Assembly: GCF_007995215.1 (NCBI RefSeq)
Contig: NZ_VCDK01000003.1
Location: 620,001-684,000, forward strand
Reading direction: 5' to 3'
DNA: 64,000 nucleotides
From: Shimia ponticola
Lineage (GTDB): Bacteria; Pseudomonadota; Alphaproteobacteria; Rhodobacterales; Rhodobacteraceae
The notes below the pieces were generated by a model. That model worked only from the letters and a program-made list of their open reading frames with translations. It searched no databases and was not told the origin of the DNA. Positions 1 through 8,915 of the stretch are shown in pieces (the stretch's first letter is position 1; the number at the start of each line of letters is the position of its first letter). A program made the position numbers and the translations under genes.

Positions 1-888
1 GGCGATATCGCTGATCTGGCCAAGAGCCGTGCCTTTACGGCTGCCGAGCACGGCCGCATTCCAAAGGCGCACGCCGCCCTGACGGAATGTGCCGACCAAT
101 TCGGCAGACGGGAACGGGAATACAGCCATCGTGTCGTTGACCGCCACGCCCGGTCCGCCCAAGAGATTCGATCCGCTGGGGGTTCCGATCACCTGCCAAT
201 CAATCCGACCGCTATCGGCATTGATCGCCCATGCGATGCTGTCGCGGGCGGCAAGATAGACGCGGCCATCGAAATAGGTTGGCGCAGCACCGCCGAAGGC
301 ATCGAGGTCCTGTGTCCAGATTTCACCGCCGCTGGCCGGGTCGAGCGCGACAACCTCACCAAAACCGGTGGTGGCAAAAACCATGTCATTGCCAAAGGCC
401 AGACCGCCGCCGCCACCTTGCGCGGCGCGTTCTATAGACGGTGTGAGATCAACGGACCAAATCCGCTCACCCGCAGTGTTGGTCGCAGAAACGGTGCTGG
501 TGCTGTCCATGGTGTAGATCAGGCCACCGGCAATAATTGGCTCCGCCGTGATGCGGTTGCGGCGACTGTCGCCGTCTCCGATGCGCGTTGACCAGACCTG
601 GGCCGGAGTTTTCGACAACGCCGCATGTGGCATCAAGTGCGAGGCTGATCCAGCGCGATGGGTCCAATTGGCATTTTGGGTGACACTGGGCAAACGCACG
701 GGCGTTGCGGCAACCTGAGCAGCTTGCTCGGCAATGATGGCATCTTTCGAAGGACCGATGCGCACCTCTTCGCGCGGACCGACCAGTGCAGGGTCCTGTT
801 CGGCACAGGCAGCGAGCAAACCCGCCAATCCCAGTATCAGACCAGTACGATGGCCCAGCTTCTTTAGCCCATCCAGATACGTTGCCAC
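1..888 (-). CDS. bamB: Outer-membrane assembly lipoprotein BamB (3' part beyond window edge)
   Basis: The reverse strand reads open from a GTG at 888 to the window edge, giving 296 codons without a stop. The N-terminus has a lipoprotein signal ending LAGLLAAC, so Cys is the likely lipidated residue. The rest shows PQQ-type beta-propeller blades, for example GEIWTQDLDAFG and GRIDWQVIGTP. BamB is the propeller lipoprotein of the BAM complex, which inserts beta-barrel proteins into the outer membrane. It lies 19 bp downstream of a YfgM-like gene, the same order as yfgM-bamB(-der) in E. coli, which supports the name over a generic PQQ-repeat protein. No in-frame ATG lies near the signal peptide, so GTG is chosen. 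The C-terminal blades are outside the window. Confidence 0.85.
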   Translation of the reverse strand, partial: MATYLDGLKKLGHRTGLILGLAGLLAACAEQDPALVGPREEVRIGPSKDAIIAEQAAQVAATPVRLPSVTQNANWTHRAGSASHLMPHAALSKTPAQVWSTRIGDGDSRRNRITAEPIIAGGLIYTMDSTSTVSATNTAGERIWSVDLTPSIERAAQGGGGGLAFGNDMVFATTGFGEVVALDPASGGEIWTQDLDAFGGAAPTYFDGRVYLAARDSIAWAINADSGRIDWQVIGTPSGSNLLGGPGVAVNDTMAVFPFPSAELVGTFRQGGVRLWNAAVLGSRKGTALGQISDIA

Positions 889-907
889 CGCTTGATCCGC
901 CTGCTTA

Positions 908-1588
908 TTATTGGCCGTTGGCCAAATCGTTAGCATCGAACGGCAGATTTGCCAACTCGGGCGTCGCGCCAAGTGCGGTGATCAACTGAACCAGCCTTTG
1001 GCGTTGCACACCGCTTGTTTCCGCATCCTGCAGCAGCGCTTGCAAATCGGCCACGGCAGCGTCGGTGCCTTCGGTCGCAATCTTGTCCAGCGCAATCATT
1101 TCCAGAGCCACCGTCCGGTATGGGCCACCGGGCCGGGACAGGAATTGCAAGGTCAGCGCGCGGTCGGGGTCATCTGAAGGCCCGATCAAAAGCGCCTTGA
1201 TAGAGGCGAGATCGGCGTAGATCGCATCGTTCTCTGCGTTTTCCGCAATCGCCTGCAGGGTCTCGACGGCCGCAGCGACATCTTCTGCTGCTTCGAATTG
1301 GGCCGCTGCCAACAGGCCAGTCACGACGCTTTCGGGACCAGAAATCGCGGCGAGGGTCTGCGCGCTTTCAGCCGGGTCAGATACCTCAAGCGCGGCCGTA
1401 ATTGCATCGCCCTTGGCTTGGGCTGCGGCTGCGGTCGTGGCCTTGCGGTATTCATTATAGGCGGTGCCACCCACGATGCCTGCCACGACCAATGCCGCGA
1501 TCCACCCGTACTTGCGCAGGGCGTCTTTCATGCGGTCGCGGCGCAGTTCCTCATCAACCTCGCTGATGAAGCTGTCGGTATTGCTCAT
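908..1588 (-). CDS. YfgM-like tetratricopeptide membrane protein
   Basis: A 226-aa protein. It has a short cytoplasmic N-terminus rich in charged residues, one membrane segment near residues 28-45 (WIAALVVAGIVGGTAY) and an Ala-rich helical periplasmic domain of TPR type. YfgM is an ancillary partner of the SecYEG translocon and of periplasmic chaperones. The start at 1588 is preferred over upstream in-frame starts because a GGAG sits eight bases before it and the protein then begins MSNTDSFISEVDEELRR, as expected for the family. It is followed by bamB, as in E. coli. The family assignment is good; a direct role in secretion here is inferred. Confidence 0.8.
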   Translation of the reverse strand: MSNTDSFISEVDEELRRDRMKDALRKYGWIAALVVAGIVGGTAYNEYRKATTAAAAQAKGDAITAALEVSDPAESAQTLAAISGPESVVTGLLAAAQFEAAEDVAAAVETLQAIAENAENDAIYADLASIKALLIGPSDDPDRALTLQFLSRPGGPYRTVALEMIALDKIATEGTDAAVADLQALLQDAETSGVQRQRLVQLITALGATPELANLPFDANDLANGQ

Positions 1589-1718
1589 TGGGGCCTCCAC
1601 ACCAGTTGCGGCTTGATACAGCGACTTTCCAAAGGAGGGCAAGACACCCCGAAATGCATCAAATTAGGCGCAGATGGCTGTAACCTGCGCTTTGATGTCA
1701 ACATTCCCTCGCGAAACC

Positions 1719-1747
1719 TTGAAGCGCTTTGGTGTACGCCCTATTCT
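1719..1747 (+). promoter_or_regulatory. Candidate sigma-70 promoter for the RND efflux operon
   Basis: TTGAAG (1719-1724) and TATTCT (1742-1747) are separated by 17 bases and lie about 57 bases before the adaptor start, in the divergent gap between the YfgM-like gene and the RND genes. The match is moderate and is not backed by any mapped transcript. Confidence 0.35.
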
Positions 1748-1803
1748 GAACTCATCGGTTTAGTGCGCCCTTTTCACAGGGCAGCTGCTCCGCAGAAGAA
1801 TTT

Positions 1804-3075
1804 ATGACAAAAGGTTTCCCGGTCATGCGCCTCCTTCCGATCCTGACCGCCGTTCTGGTTTGTGGATTTCTCTACATGCTGGTTTTCGAGCGTGAGACGC
1901 TCCGCAATCTGGGCTCCAGCCCCGCTGAGGCGGCGATGGCCGAGCCGACGGCAGAACCCGGCGCGGATGAAGTCGCCACCGAAGCAACTGAGATTTCGGA
2001 TACCCCGCGTGTCCGCGTCGTCGCCGTGAATTCGACCGCTCAGGATATCGACAACGCAGTCAAGGTCCGTGGCCGGACAGAAGCCGCGCGGCAGGTGGAC
2101 GTGCGCGCCGAGACAACCGGCCTCGTCACGTCCGAGCCGCTTCGGCGCGGCGCGATCGTCTCGCAAGACCAATTGTTGTGCGAACTCGACCCTGGCACGC
2201 GCTCTGCTTCATTGGCCGAAGCCCGCGCGCGCCTATCCGAGGCCCGTGCCCGCGTTCCTGAAAGCGAGGCGCGCGTGATCGAAGCGCAAGCCCGGCTGGA
2301 AGAAGCCCTGATCAATGACAACGCGGCATCCCGCTTGTCCGAAGGTGGTTTTGCTTCGGAAACCCGCGTGGCGTCGACCAAGGCCACGGTGCAATCCGCA
2401 CGTGCAGCGCTGCAATCCGCGCAATCCGGGCTAAGCTCAACGCAAGCCGGGATCGAAAGCGCGGCTGCGTCTGTGGCTGCTGCCGAAAAGGAAATCGAGC
2501 GTCTGGAAATGCACGCGCCGTTCGGTGGTCTCTTGGAAAGCGACACAGCCGAATTGGGTGCGCTTCTGCAAACAGGCGCTCTTTGTGCCACGATCATCCA
2601 GCTTGATCCAATCAAGCTGGTTGGGTTCATCCCCGAGATCGATGTCGACCGGGTCGAAGTCGGCGCACGCGCCGGCGCACAATTGGTTTCTGGCCGTCAG
2701 GTTCAGGGCGAAGTGACTTTCCTGTCCCGCTCGGCAGATGAAACCACCCGCACTTTCCGCGTCGAGGTCGAGGTCCAAAACGATGATCTGTCGATCCGCG
2801 ATGGTCAGACGGTCGAAATCCTGATCGCCGCCGAAGGCACCAAGGCACATAAGCTGCCGGGGTCTGCATTGACGCTGGATGATGGGGGCAATCTGGGCGT
2901 TCGGATCGCCGATACAGATGATTTGGCACAATTTGTGCCTGTCACATTGCTGCGCGATACGCCCGATGGCGTCTTGGTCAGCGGCCTGCCCGAGACCGCG
3001 CGCGTCATCACCGTGGGTCAGGAATACGTCACGGACGGCGTTCCCGTCGATGTGACGCTTGAGGAGGCGCAATAA
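1804..3075 (+). CDS. RND efflux periplasmic adaptor (HlyD/MFP family)
   Basis: A 423-aa protein with one N-terminal membrane anchor (about residues 9-26). It has a lipoyl-like half motif before a long Ala/Arg/Glu-rich coiled coil (about 135-230), then the second lipoyl half, a beta-barrel and a membrane-proximal domain. This is the order of membrane fusion proteins that link an inner-membrane RND pump to an outer-membrane channel. The pump gene starts 1 bp after this stop. Two starts are possible, 1804 and an internal ATG at 1825; both leave the anchor intact and neither ribosome site is strong. No TolC-like gene is next to it, so the outer-membrane partner must be encoded elsewhere. Substrate unknown. 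Confidence 0.87.
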   Translation: MTKGFPVMRLLPILTAVLVCGFLYMLVFERETLRNLGSSPAEAAMAEPTAEPGADEVATEATEISDTPRVRVVAVNSTAQDIDNAVKVRGRTEAARQVDVRAETTGLVTSEPLRRGAIVSQDQLLCELDPGTRSASLAEARARLSEARARVPESEARVIEAQARLEEALINDNAASRLSEGGFASETRVASTKATVQSARAALQSAQSGLSSTQAGIESAAASVAAAEKEIERLEMHAPFGGLLESDTAELGALLQTGALCATIIQLDPIKLVGFIPEIDVDRVEVGARAGAQLVSGRQVQGEVTFLSRSADETTRTFRVEVEVQNDDLSIRDGQTVEILIAAEGTKAHKLPGSALTLDDGGNLGVRIADTDDLAQFVPVTLLRDTPDGVLVSGLPETARVITVGQEYVTDGVPVDVTLEEAQ

Positions 3076-3076
3076 C

Positions 3077-6000
3077 ATGACGGGTATCGTCGATTGGGCC
3101 GCATCACGCGCCCGTATGGTCATGGCATTCATCCTGCTGTCCCTTGTGGTCGGCGGGTTTGCCTATGTGTCGCTGCCCAAAGAAGGCGAACCGGATATCG
3201 ATATCCCGGCTGTCGTCGTGTCGATGCCATTCCAAGGCATTTCCGCTGAAGACAGTGAAAAACTACTGGTCAAGCCGATGGAGGCAGAGCTTGCCTCGCT
3301 CGACGGGCTTGAAAGCATGAGCTCCACCGCCGTGGACGGCTACGCCAATATCGTGCTCGAATTCGAATTCGGGTGGGACAAATCTCAAACGCTCGCTGAT
3401 GTGCGCGACGCGATGCAAAAGGCCGAAGCGAATTTCCCAAGCGGTGGCGATGCCTACACCATCGAAGAGATCAACTTTTCCGAATTCCCAATCCTGATTG
3501 TATCCCTGTCCGGGGCCGTGCCGGAGCGCACGCTTTTGCGTGTCGCCAAGGACCTGCAGGACCGGATTGAAAGCATGGATGCCGTGCTTGAGGCGTCGCT
3601 TGCGGGCCACCGCGACGAGATGCTTGAGGTGATCATCGACCCGCTCAAGCTTGAGGCCTACAACGTCACCGCGGGCGAATTGATCAACGTCGTAGTCAAC
3701 AACAACCAGCTGATCCCGGCTGGTGCGGTGGATACCGACACGTCTTCTTTTGCCGTCAAAATTCCATCCTCCTTTGATGAGCCTACAGACGTCTTCGATC
3801 TGCCGGTCAAAACGAATGGCGACCGGGTCGTCACGCTCGGTGATATTGCCGACATACGCCTGACGTTTCAGGACCGCGAAGGCACCGCCCGGTTTGATAC
3901 TGTCAACACGGTCGCGCTTCAGGTCGTCAAACGTAAAGGCTTTAACCTGATCGACACCTCCGCCGAGGTCCGCACCTTGGTCGAATCTGTACAGGAAACG
4001 TGGCCGCAAGAGTTGCGCGACAGCGTTGATGTGACGATTTCCAACGACCAAAGCCGCGTTGTGGCGTCCATGGTCAGCCAGCTTGAAGGCTCGGTGCTGA
4101 CAGCCATCGCGCTTGTGATGATCGTGGTGCTCGCTGCGCTTGGCACCCGCCCTGCCCTGCTTGTGGGTTTTGCGATCCCGACGTCGTTCCTGCTCTGCTT
4201 TGCCTTCCTCGCCGTCATGGGGATCACGATTTCTAACATCGTGATGTTCGGCCTGATCCTTGCGGTTGGTATGTTGGTGGATGGGGCCATTGTTGTTGTC
4301 GAATACGCCGACAAGCGTATCCGCGAAGGGGCCGGCCCGATGGAGGCCTATACCGACGCCGCAAAACGCATGTTCTGGCCCATCGTGTCGTCCACGGCGA
4401 CAACCCTTTGTGCATTTCTGCCCATGTTGTTCTGGCCGGGCGTGCCAGGTGAGTTCATGGGGATGTTGCCTGTCACATTGATCTTTGTTTTGTCCGCGTC
4501 TTTGGTCGTCGCGCTGGTTTATCTGCCGGTTCTGGGCGGCGTGACAGGACGTGTCAGCCGCACCATTGTGAACATTTCCGAAGCATTGCGCCGTGCCCTG
4601 CCGTGGGTGATCCGCGTGCTTTTGGTGCCACCGGCCATCATGGTGATGTTCATCGGCGCGATGCAGACCATCAACCCATCCTACCTGATGGGTCCGGATG
4701 CAGGTGCCACCGGCTATCTTGCCGGAGCGGTCCTATTCGTTCTGGGCTGCATCCTGACGTCTATCGTCATGGGCGCCGCAGAAATCCGTCGTCGGGAAAG
4801 GCGCGTCTATTCGGGCCACCGCCGGACCGGGTTCGGGATGTTCATCAAGTTCATCGCGGGCAATCCGATCATGCCGATTGTGGTCTTGGTCGGCGTCGTG
4901 ATGATCGTCATCAACGTGTTCTCCTACTTTGGCGAGAACAATAACGGTGTCGAATTCTTTGTGGCGACTGAACCCGAGCAAGCCATCGTCTACGTGCGGG
5001 CACGCGGGAACCTGTCGCTTGAAGAAAAGGATCGTCTGCTGCGTCAGGCAGAAGAGGTCATTGTTGCCCATCCGGCGGTGGACTCGACCTTCTCCTTTGC
5101 GGGCGCAGGCGGCCTGAACTCGAACACAGGCGGTGCCTCAGGGCCATTGGACACGATTGGTCAGGCTCAGATCGAATTGATCCCTTGGGAAAACCGTCCC
5201 GTGGACACAGAGATCACCCGACTGTTGGGTGTTGTGCCATTCGAGACCGCTCAGGTTGACCCACGGTTTGATGGCGACCGCGTTTTGAACGAATTGGAAA
5301 CCGAACTGCGCATGATCCCGGGCATTCAGGTCGAAATCCTGAACCTCGCCATGGGTCCGGCCAGCGGCAAACCCGTTCATTTGCGCATGAAGGGCGACAG
5401 TCTGTCGGTCATCGAAGAAGCCGTGTCGGTGGCCCGGACAAAGTTTGAATCCACCGCAGGATTGATCGACATCGAAGACAACCTGCCCCTACCCGGCATC
5501 GATTGGCAGATCGACGTGGATGTGGAACAGGCAGGCCGTTACGGCGCCGACGTGGCAACCGTGGGCGGTATGGTGCAGCTTGTGACGCGCGGCATCCTCT
5601 TGGACACGATGCGCGTCGACAGTTCCGACGAAGAAATCGAAATCCGCGTCCGCTTTCCAGAAGATGCGCGTGTTCTTTCGACGCTAGACACCTTGAAGGT
5701 CCGCACGCCACAGGGGTTGGTTCCACTGTCGAACTTTATCAGCCGCGAGCCTGTCCCGCGCTTGGGTCAGATCAACCGCGTCGATCAAAAACGCTACTAT
5801 GATCTCAAGGCCGACGTAGCGCCAAACCTGGTCAAATTCACCGCGCTGGATGGTGTTGTTCTTGGATACGGCACGCCCGATCCAGCAGGGGAATTTACGC
5901 TTCGGGGTGAGACCTATCGGTTGATCTCTGAAGGGACGTCTTCGCAACCCGCCGATCTGAACCGGGTCTATGACACCTTGATCGCAGACGTGGAAGAGAC

Positions 6001-6904
6001 CCTGCCCTCTGCGCTGAATGACATGCCAAGTCGCGAACAGTTCACACGTGATTTCGCCGAGGGGCTTTCGAACCTGCCTGATGACTTTGGCGTCGGTGCG
6101 ATCCCGGTCACAGCCAATGAACGTATCGAAACCCTGAACGAGTGGCTTGCCACGAACCCGCTGCCCGTTGGCATAGAATTCGAGTGGACCGGCGATCAGG
6201 AAGACCAAGAAGAGTCGGGCGCGTTCCTGCAGAATGCCTTCGCCGGGGCCCTCGGCCTGATGTTCATCATTCTGCTGGCGCAGTTCAATAGCTTCTACAA
6301 TGCGACGCTGGTCTTGCTGGCCGTGGTCTTGTCGACGACCGGGGTCCTGATTGGGATGCTGGTTATGAACCAGCCGTTTTCGATCATCATGACCGGGACA
6401 GGCATCGTCGCGCTTGCGGGGATTGTCGTGAACAACAACATCGTTTTGATCGACACCTTCCAGGAATACAGCCGCTACATGCCAAGGATCGAAGCCATCG
6501 TGCGCACCGCCGAGGCCCGTATTCGTCCTGTTCTGTTGACGACGATCACGACGATGGCGGGGCTGGCGCCGATGATGTTTGGTCTCTCGCTCGATTTCAT
6601 CGGGGGTGGTTACACCATCGAAAGCCCGACATCTCTGTGGTGGATCCAGTTGGCCACTGCCGTGGTTTGGGGACTGGGCGTGGCGACCATGCTGACGCTG
6701 GTCTTTACGCCGTCGATGCTCGCCCTGCGCGTTTGGGCCACGACCTATGTGATCTGGTTCGCAAACTTTCTCGGTCGCATGGGATCACGCCGGACCAGTC
6801 GCATTGCGCGTGATTTCGCCCTGAAGCGCGAAGCCCGCAGGGTGAAGAATCCAGAGATCATCTGGGAAGACACGCCGCCACCAGCGGCGACACCCGCAGA
6901 ATAA
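3077..6904 (+). CDS. RND family efflux pump, inner-membrane permease
   Basis: A 1275-aa AcrB-type permease, about 200 residues longer than the usual 1030-1060. Both halves show the expected membrane blocks. The proton-relay helix reads VGMLVDGAIVVVEY, with D402 kept but the second Asp of the common VDDAIV replaced by Gly; the C-terminal half has GIVVNNNIVLIDTF. The extra length lies in a hydrophobic insert after TM6 (about residues 500-600), before the second half restarts at FIKFIAGNPIMPIV, and in a basic C-terminal tail. The start at 3077 is set by GAGGAGG at 3061-3067; upstream in-frame ATGs would overlap the adaptor. It forms a two-gene operon with the adaptor. Substrate cannot be predicted. 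Confidence 0.9.
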   Translation: MTGIVDWAASRARMVMAFILLSLVVGGFAYVSLPKEGEPDIDIPAVVVSMPFQGISAEDSEKLLVKPMEAELASLDGLESMSSTAVDGYANIVLEFEFGWDKSQTLADVRDAMQKAEANFPSGGDAYTIEEINFSEFPILIVSLSGAVPERTLLRVAKDLQDRIESMDAVLEASLAGHRDEMLEVIIDPLKLEAYNVTAGELINVVVNNNQLIPAGAVDTDTSSFAVKIPSSFDEPTDVFDLPVKTNGDRVVTLGDIADIRLTFQDREGTARFDTVNTVALQVVKRKGFNLIDTSAEVRTLVESVQETWPQELRDSVDVTISNDQSRVVASMVSQLEGSVLTAIALVMIVVLAALGTRPALLVGFAIPTSFLLCFAFLAVMGITISNIVMFGLILAVGMLVDGAIVVVEYADKRIREGAGPMEAYTDAAKRMFWPIVSSTATTLCAFLPMLFWPGVPGEFMGMLPVTLIFVLSASLVVALVYLPVLGGVTGRVSRTIVNISEALRRALPWVIRVLLVPPAIMVMFIGAMQTINPSYLMGPDAGATGYLAGAVLFVLGCILTSIVMGAAEIRRRERRVYSGHRRTGFGMFIKFIAGNPIMPIVVLVGVVMIVINVFSYFGENNNGVEFFVATEPEQAIVYVRARGNLSLEEKDRLLRQAEEVIVAHPAVDSTFSFAGAGGLNSNTGGASGPLDTIGQAQIELIPWENRPVDTEITRLLGVVPFETAQVDPRFDGDRVLNELETELRMIPGIQVEILNLAMGPASGKPVHLRMKGDSLSVIEEAVSVARTKFESTAGLIDIEDNLPLPGIDWQIDVDVEQAGRYGADVATVGGMVQLVTRGILLDTMRVDSSDEEIEIRVRFPEDARVLSTLDTLKVRTPQGLVPLSNFISREPVPRLGQINRVDQKRYYDLKADVAPNLVKFTALDGVVLGYGTPDPAGEFTLRGETYRLISEGTSSQPADLNRVYDTLIADVEETLPSALNDMPSREQFTRDFAEGLSNLPDDFGVGAIPVTANERIETLNEWLATNPLPVGIEFEWTGDQEDQEESGAFLQNAFAGALGLMFIILLAQFNSFYNATLVLLAVVLSTTGVLIGMLVMNQPFSIIMTGTGIVALAGIVVNNNIVLIDTFQEYSRYMPRIEAIVRTAEARIRPVLLTTITTMAGLAPMMFGLSLDFIGGGYTIESPTSLWWIQLATAVVWGLGVATMLTLVFTPSMLALRVWATTYVIWFANFLGRMGSRRTSRIARDFALKREARRVKNPEIIWEDTPPPAATPAE

Positions 6905-6908
6905 TTGG

Positions 6909-6938
6909 AAAGGCCCGGTTCACGACCGGGCCTTTTCC
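6909..6938 (+). terminator. Rho-independent terminator of the RND operon
   Basis: An 11-bp perfect stem, AAAGGCCCGGT / ACCGGGCCTTT, with a five-base loop is followed by T-rich sequence five bases after the permease stop. It faces the convergent ABC exporter gene. Confidence 0.8.
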
Positions 6939-7066
6939 TTTGGTCCAAATAGGCGTGATTTTTTCCGGCTTGAGACGGCCACCTCTCAAGGTCGTGGAGA
7001 ACGCGAATACGGGTGTATAGGCGACCTTAACACGCGCAAACGCCATTGCATCATGCAGACGAGAGC

Positions 7067-8887
7067 CTAGGCGGCGGCCTCTTCATCATGAAGCTGCAGA
7101 TGCCATAGCTGAGCATAGCGTCCATCACGCCGCAGCAATTCGTCATGCGTGCCCTCTTCGACGATCACGCCAGCCTCAAGCACCACGATCCGGTCCGCGT
7201 CGATAACGGTCGACAAACGGTGCGCTATGGTCAGCACCGTGCGCCCTTCGGAGGCGCGGGCCAAAGCATCCTGAATGTCCCGCTCGGTTTCCGTGTCGAG
7301 TGCGCTTGTCGCCTCATCGAGCAGCAGAATTGGCGGGTTCTTGAGAAGGGTGCGCGCAATACCCACGCGCTGTTTTTCACCGCCTGAGAGTTTAAGACCC
7401 CTTTCACCGACGGTCGTGTCATAGGCCTCTGGCAGGCTCATGATGAAATCGTGGATTTGAGCAGCCTTTGCCGCTGCCTCTACCTCGGACCGGGTTGCGC
7501 CTTCGCGCCCGTAGGCAATGTTGTAGTAGATGGTGTCGTTGAACAGCACCGTGTCCTGCGGAACCACGCCGATGGCGGCGTGAAGGCTGTCTTGGGTCAC
7601 GTCGCGTAGATCCTGACCGTCGATGCGGAAGGCGCCGTCAGACACGTCATAGAACCGGAACAGCAAACGCCCGATGGTCGACTTCCCAGAACCGGATGGC
7701 CCCACGATTGCGACGGTTTCGCCGGGTCGGACACAAAGGTCGATGCCTTTCAGAATGGGCCGGGCGGTGTCGTAGGAAAAGACAACGTCATCCAATTCGA
7801 TCTGCCCGCCGGTCACATCCAAATCGGGGGCATCGGGTTTATCTTGCACCTCTGGGGTTTCCTCCAGAAGCGAGAACATCATCGCCATATCCACAAGGCT
7901 CTGACGGATTTCGCGGTACACAAAGCCCAGCATGTTCAGCGGCATCATGATCTGCATCATGTAGGCGTTGACCATGACGAAATCGCCCACGCTTTGCGTC
8001 CCCGCTGCGACGTCGCGGGCGGCCATCACCATCACGACAACCAATGCCCCGTTGATTATCAGCGCCTGTCCCAGATTAATGAAGCCCAAGGAATATGACG
8101 TGCGCAGTGCTGCGTCTTCATACCCCTCCATGGCGCTGTCATAGCGCCGCGCTTCGCGGCCCGCCGCGCCAAAGTATTTGACCGTCTCAAAGTTGAGCAG
8201 ACTGTCGATGGCCTTTTGATTGGCGTCGGTGTCCTGTGCGTTCATTTCCTTGCGGATTTTCACGCGCCACTCGGTGACGACCGTCGTGAACCAGACATAG
8301 GCAATGATCGCGATGACGATAACGACGAGATAGCGCCAGTCAAAGAACACGACCAAAGCCGCTGAGATCAATGCAAGTTCAAGGATCAGCGGACCGATAG
8401 AAAAGAGCAGAAACCGGAGAAGGAAGGACACTCCCTTTACTCCGCGCTCCATCACCCGGCTAAGACCGCCGGTTTTGCGACTGATGTGATAGCGCAGCGA
8501 AAGCCTATGGATATGTTCAAAGGTTTCGACACCGATCACTCGAAGCGCGCGCTGTGCGACCTTGGCAAAGACGACATCCCGCAATTGTTGAAACAGGATG
8601 TTGAGAAAGCGGGTCATGCCATAGGCGATGGTCAAACCGACCGCGCCCATCACGAATAACGATGGCCCATCGGGGGCTTCGCCTGCCAGCGTGTCCACAG
8701 CCAGTTTGTAGAAATACGGGGTGGCGACGGCGATGACCTTGGCCAGCAGAAGCGCGCCAACAGCGATCACCACGCGCTGTTTCACCCATGTCTGTCCTTT
8801 TGGCCAAAGGTAAGGTGCGACCTTGGCTATGACCCTGATTTCGGCCTGATGGTTTTCGGACTCTGGATTGTCGCCAAGCGATTTCAC
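7067..8887 (-). CDS. ABC exporter of the Atm1/ABCB7 family (permease fused to ATPase)
   Basis: A 606-aa half-transporter. The N-terminal half is a six-helix exporter membrane domain (about residues 35-330). The ATPase domain has Walker A GPSGSGKST near residue 400, signature LSGGEKQR near 500 and Walker B LLLDEATSALD. The spacing and sequence (for example FNDTIYYNIAYGR) fit bacterial Atm1 homologues, which export glutathione-derived compounds and help in heavy-metal tolerance and Fe-S maturation. The start is GTG at 8887; no ATG lies close by in frame. It follows the LysM gene by 28 bp and is probably co-transcribed with it. The transported compound is inferred from family only. Confidence 0.85.
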   Translation of the reverse strand: MKSLGDNPESENHQAEIRVIAKVAPYLWPKGQTWVKQRVVIAVGALLLAKVIAVATPYFYKLAVDTLAGEAPDGPSLFVMGAVGLTIAYGMTRFLNILFQQLRDVVFAKVAQRALRVIGVETFEHIHRLSLRYHISRKTGGLSRVMERGVKGVSFLLRFLLFSIGPLILELALISAALVVFFDWRYLVVIVIAIIAYVWFTTVVTEWRVKIRKEMNAQDTDANQKAIDSLLNFETVKYFGAAGREARRYDSAMEGYEDAALRTSYSLGFINLGQALIINGALVVVMVMAARDVAAGTQSVGDFVMVNAYMMQIMMPLNMLGFVYREIRQSLVDMAMMFSLLEETPEVQDKPDAPDLDVTGGQIELDDVVFSYDTARPILKGIDLCVRPGETVAIVGPSGSGKSTIGRLLFRFYDVSDGAFRIDGQDLRDVTQDSLHAAIGVVPQDTVLFNDTIYYNIAYGREGATRSEVEAAAKAAQIHDFIMSLPEAYDTTVGERGLKLSGGEKQRVGIARTLLKNPPILLLDEATSALDTETERDIQDALARASEGRTVLTIAHRLSTVIDADRIVVLEAGVIVEEGTHDELLRRDGRYAQLWHLQLHDEEAAA

Positions 8888-8915
8888 GATTTAGAACGCA
8901 CCCCTTGGCAGCAGT

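Noticed and set aside
1298-1807. 169-codon plus-strand frame through the YfgM-like gene and its upstream gap
   Set aside because: Cys/His/Arg-rich shadow; the minus-strand gene has a clear membrane segment and synteny with bamB.
3263-4051. 262-codon minus-strand frame inside the RND permease
   Set aside because: Antisense shadow; the plus strand shows full RND conservation here.
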